From JBEIDK01 sp040383485 (lineage in GTDB: Bacteria; Bacteroidota; Bacteroidia; UBA4408): 7,308 nucleotides of DNA. This document shows, piece by piece, positions 6,842 through 7,308 of the stretch. The stretch spans positions 1 through 7,308 of the forward strand of contig JBEIDK010000157.1 in assembly GCA_040383485.1 (NCBI GenBank), written 5' to 3'. The translations under genes and the position numbers were made by a program. Below the pieces are notes generated by a model. The model was not told the origin of the DNA, did no database searches, and saw nothing but the letters and a program-made list of their open reading frames with translations. Each line of letters starts with the position of its first letter. Positions within the stretch are counted from its first letter, which is position 1.

Positions 6842-6877
6842 TAAAAAAAAATCCTCTCAACTATAAATTGGAGGATT
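6842..6877 (-). terminator. Intrinsic terminator after ridA (minus strand)
   Basis: Read on the minus strand, AATCCTC plus CAA pairs with TTG plus GAGGATT (plus-strand arms 6868-6877 and 6850-6860). One unpaired base and a 7-base loop interrupt an otherwise 10-bp stem. The descending arm continues into a run of eight to nine Ts on that strand, ending near 6843. It starts about 20 bases after the ridA stop. On the plus strand the following bases are not T-rich enough for a good terminator. Confidence 0.75.
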
Positions 6878-6897
6878 GTATTTGTTTTAAGAAACCG

Positions 6898-7281
6898 TTA
6901 ATATTTCACCGCTATCATTGATATTTCAATATTTACATTTTTTGGTAAACATGCTACTTGCACAGTTTCTCTAGCTGGAGCAGTTTCTTCGTTAAAGTAA
7001 CTTCCGTAAACCTTATTAATACGAGCAAAATCGGCCATATTCATAATAAAAATAGTAGACTTTATTACATTTTCAAAGGTCATATCGGCAGCTTCTAAAA
7101 CAGCTTTTAGGTTATCCATAACACGTTTTGTTTCTGTTTCAATATCATCTAAAACCAATTCCATGGTTACAGGGTCTAAAGCAATTTGACCAGAGGTGTA
7201 TAAAGTAGTATCTACTAAAATTGCTTGATTATAAGGGCCGATAGGTGCCGGAGCTTTGTCTGTAAAAATTATTTTTTTCAT
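6898..7281 (-). CDS. ridA: RidA-family 2-iminobutanoate/2-iminopropanoate deaminase
   Basis: RidA (YjgF/YER057c/UK114 family) hydrolyses reactive enamine and imine intermediates released by PLP enzymes such as threonine dehydratase, protecting other enzymes from damage. It acts in the cytoplasm as a trimer. The 127 residues are the usual full length. APAPIGPYNQA at residues 10-20 includes Tyr17. YTSGQIALDP (28-37) includes Ser30. APARETVQVACLPK at 101-114 contains Arg104, the residue that binds the substrate carboxylate and separates true RidA from inactive relatives. NIEI at 117-120 contains Glu119, which matches the catalytic Glu120 of E. coli. A minus-strand terminator follows the gene. 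Only 27 bases lie between its ATG and the window edge, too little to judge its promoter. Confidence 0.96.
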   Translation of the reverse strand: MKKIIFTDKAPAPIGPYNQAILVDTTLYTSGQIALDPVTMELVLDDIETETKRVMDNLKAVLEAADMTFENVIKSTIFIMNMADFARINKVYGSYFNEETAPARETVQVACLPKNVNIEISMIAVKY

Positions 7282-7308
7282 AATAGGCTAGTTGTTTATT
7301 GTCTAAAA

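Noticed and set aside
6829..6843. Minus-strand TATAATTTG before the exported protein gene as a promoter
   Set aside because: The spacing within the box is one base too long for TAnnTTTG, and it would leave only 6 bases before the ATG.
1..7308. CRISPR array, mobile element, tRNA or phage defence system
   Set aside because: No regularly spaced repeats, transposase-like or recombinase-like frames, tRNA-like cloverleaf or defence-domain proteins were seen; every gene but one belongs to a known housekeeping family.

Overview
The window looks like core chromosome of a strongly AT-rich flavobacterium (Bacteroidota, probably Flavobacteriaceae). This rests on four things: protein similarity to that group, start codons preceded by A/T-rich leaders without a convincing Shine-Dalgarno, a perfect Bacteroidota -7 promoter element (TATCTTTG) before mgsA, and a signal peptide ending in the typical Asn-Ala-Gln. 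No rRNA, tRNA, mobile element, CRISPR array or phage gene was seen.

Layout. Bases 1 to about 2657 hold the 3' part of a tamB-like envelope gene that enters from the left edge; its last codons appear frameshifted at an A AAA AAG heptamer. A 134-base gap with a candidate promoter leads to pfkA (2792-3778) and gap (3806-4816), a tight glycolytic pair closed by an A/T-rich terminator hairpin. A BadF/BadG-type sugar kinase, probably for N-acetylglucosamine (4894-5745), ends at a 14-bp terminator hairpin. Between that hairpin and the start of methylglyoxal synthase mgsA (5841-6212) lies the perfect -7 element. On the minus strand, convergent with mgsA, are a secreted or outer-membrane protein of unknown function (6220-6828) and ridA (6898-7281), separated by a minus-strand terminator.

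The genes share a metabolic theme. PfkA commits fructose-6-phosphate to glycolysis and Gap oxidises glyceraldehyde-3-phosphate. The kinase would feed amino-sugar phosphate towards the PfkA substrate, and MgsA drains dihydroxyacetone phosphate when the lower pathway is blocked. RidA (imine/enamine detoxification) and the tamB-like gene (outer-membrane biogenesis) are probably separate housekeeping neighbours.

I found no convincing new multi-gene system. The strongest unusual signal is the tamB 3' end. A slippery heptamer of the dnaX type sits in exactly the phase needed for -1 slippage, and the -1 frame continues as a credible 43-residue hydrophilic tail, whereas the zero frame gives 18 hydrophobic residues and stops. 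It may be programmed frameshifting, a real indel, or a homopolymer sequencing error.
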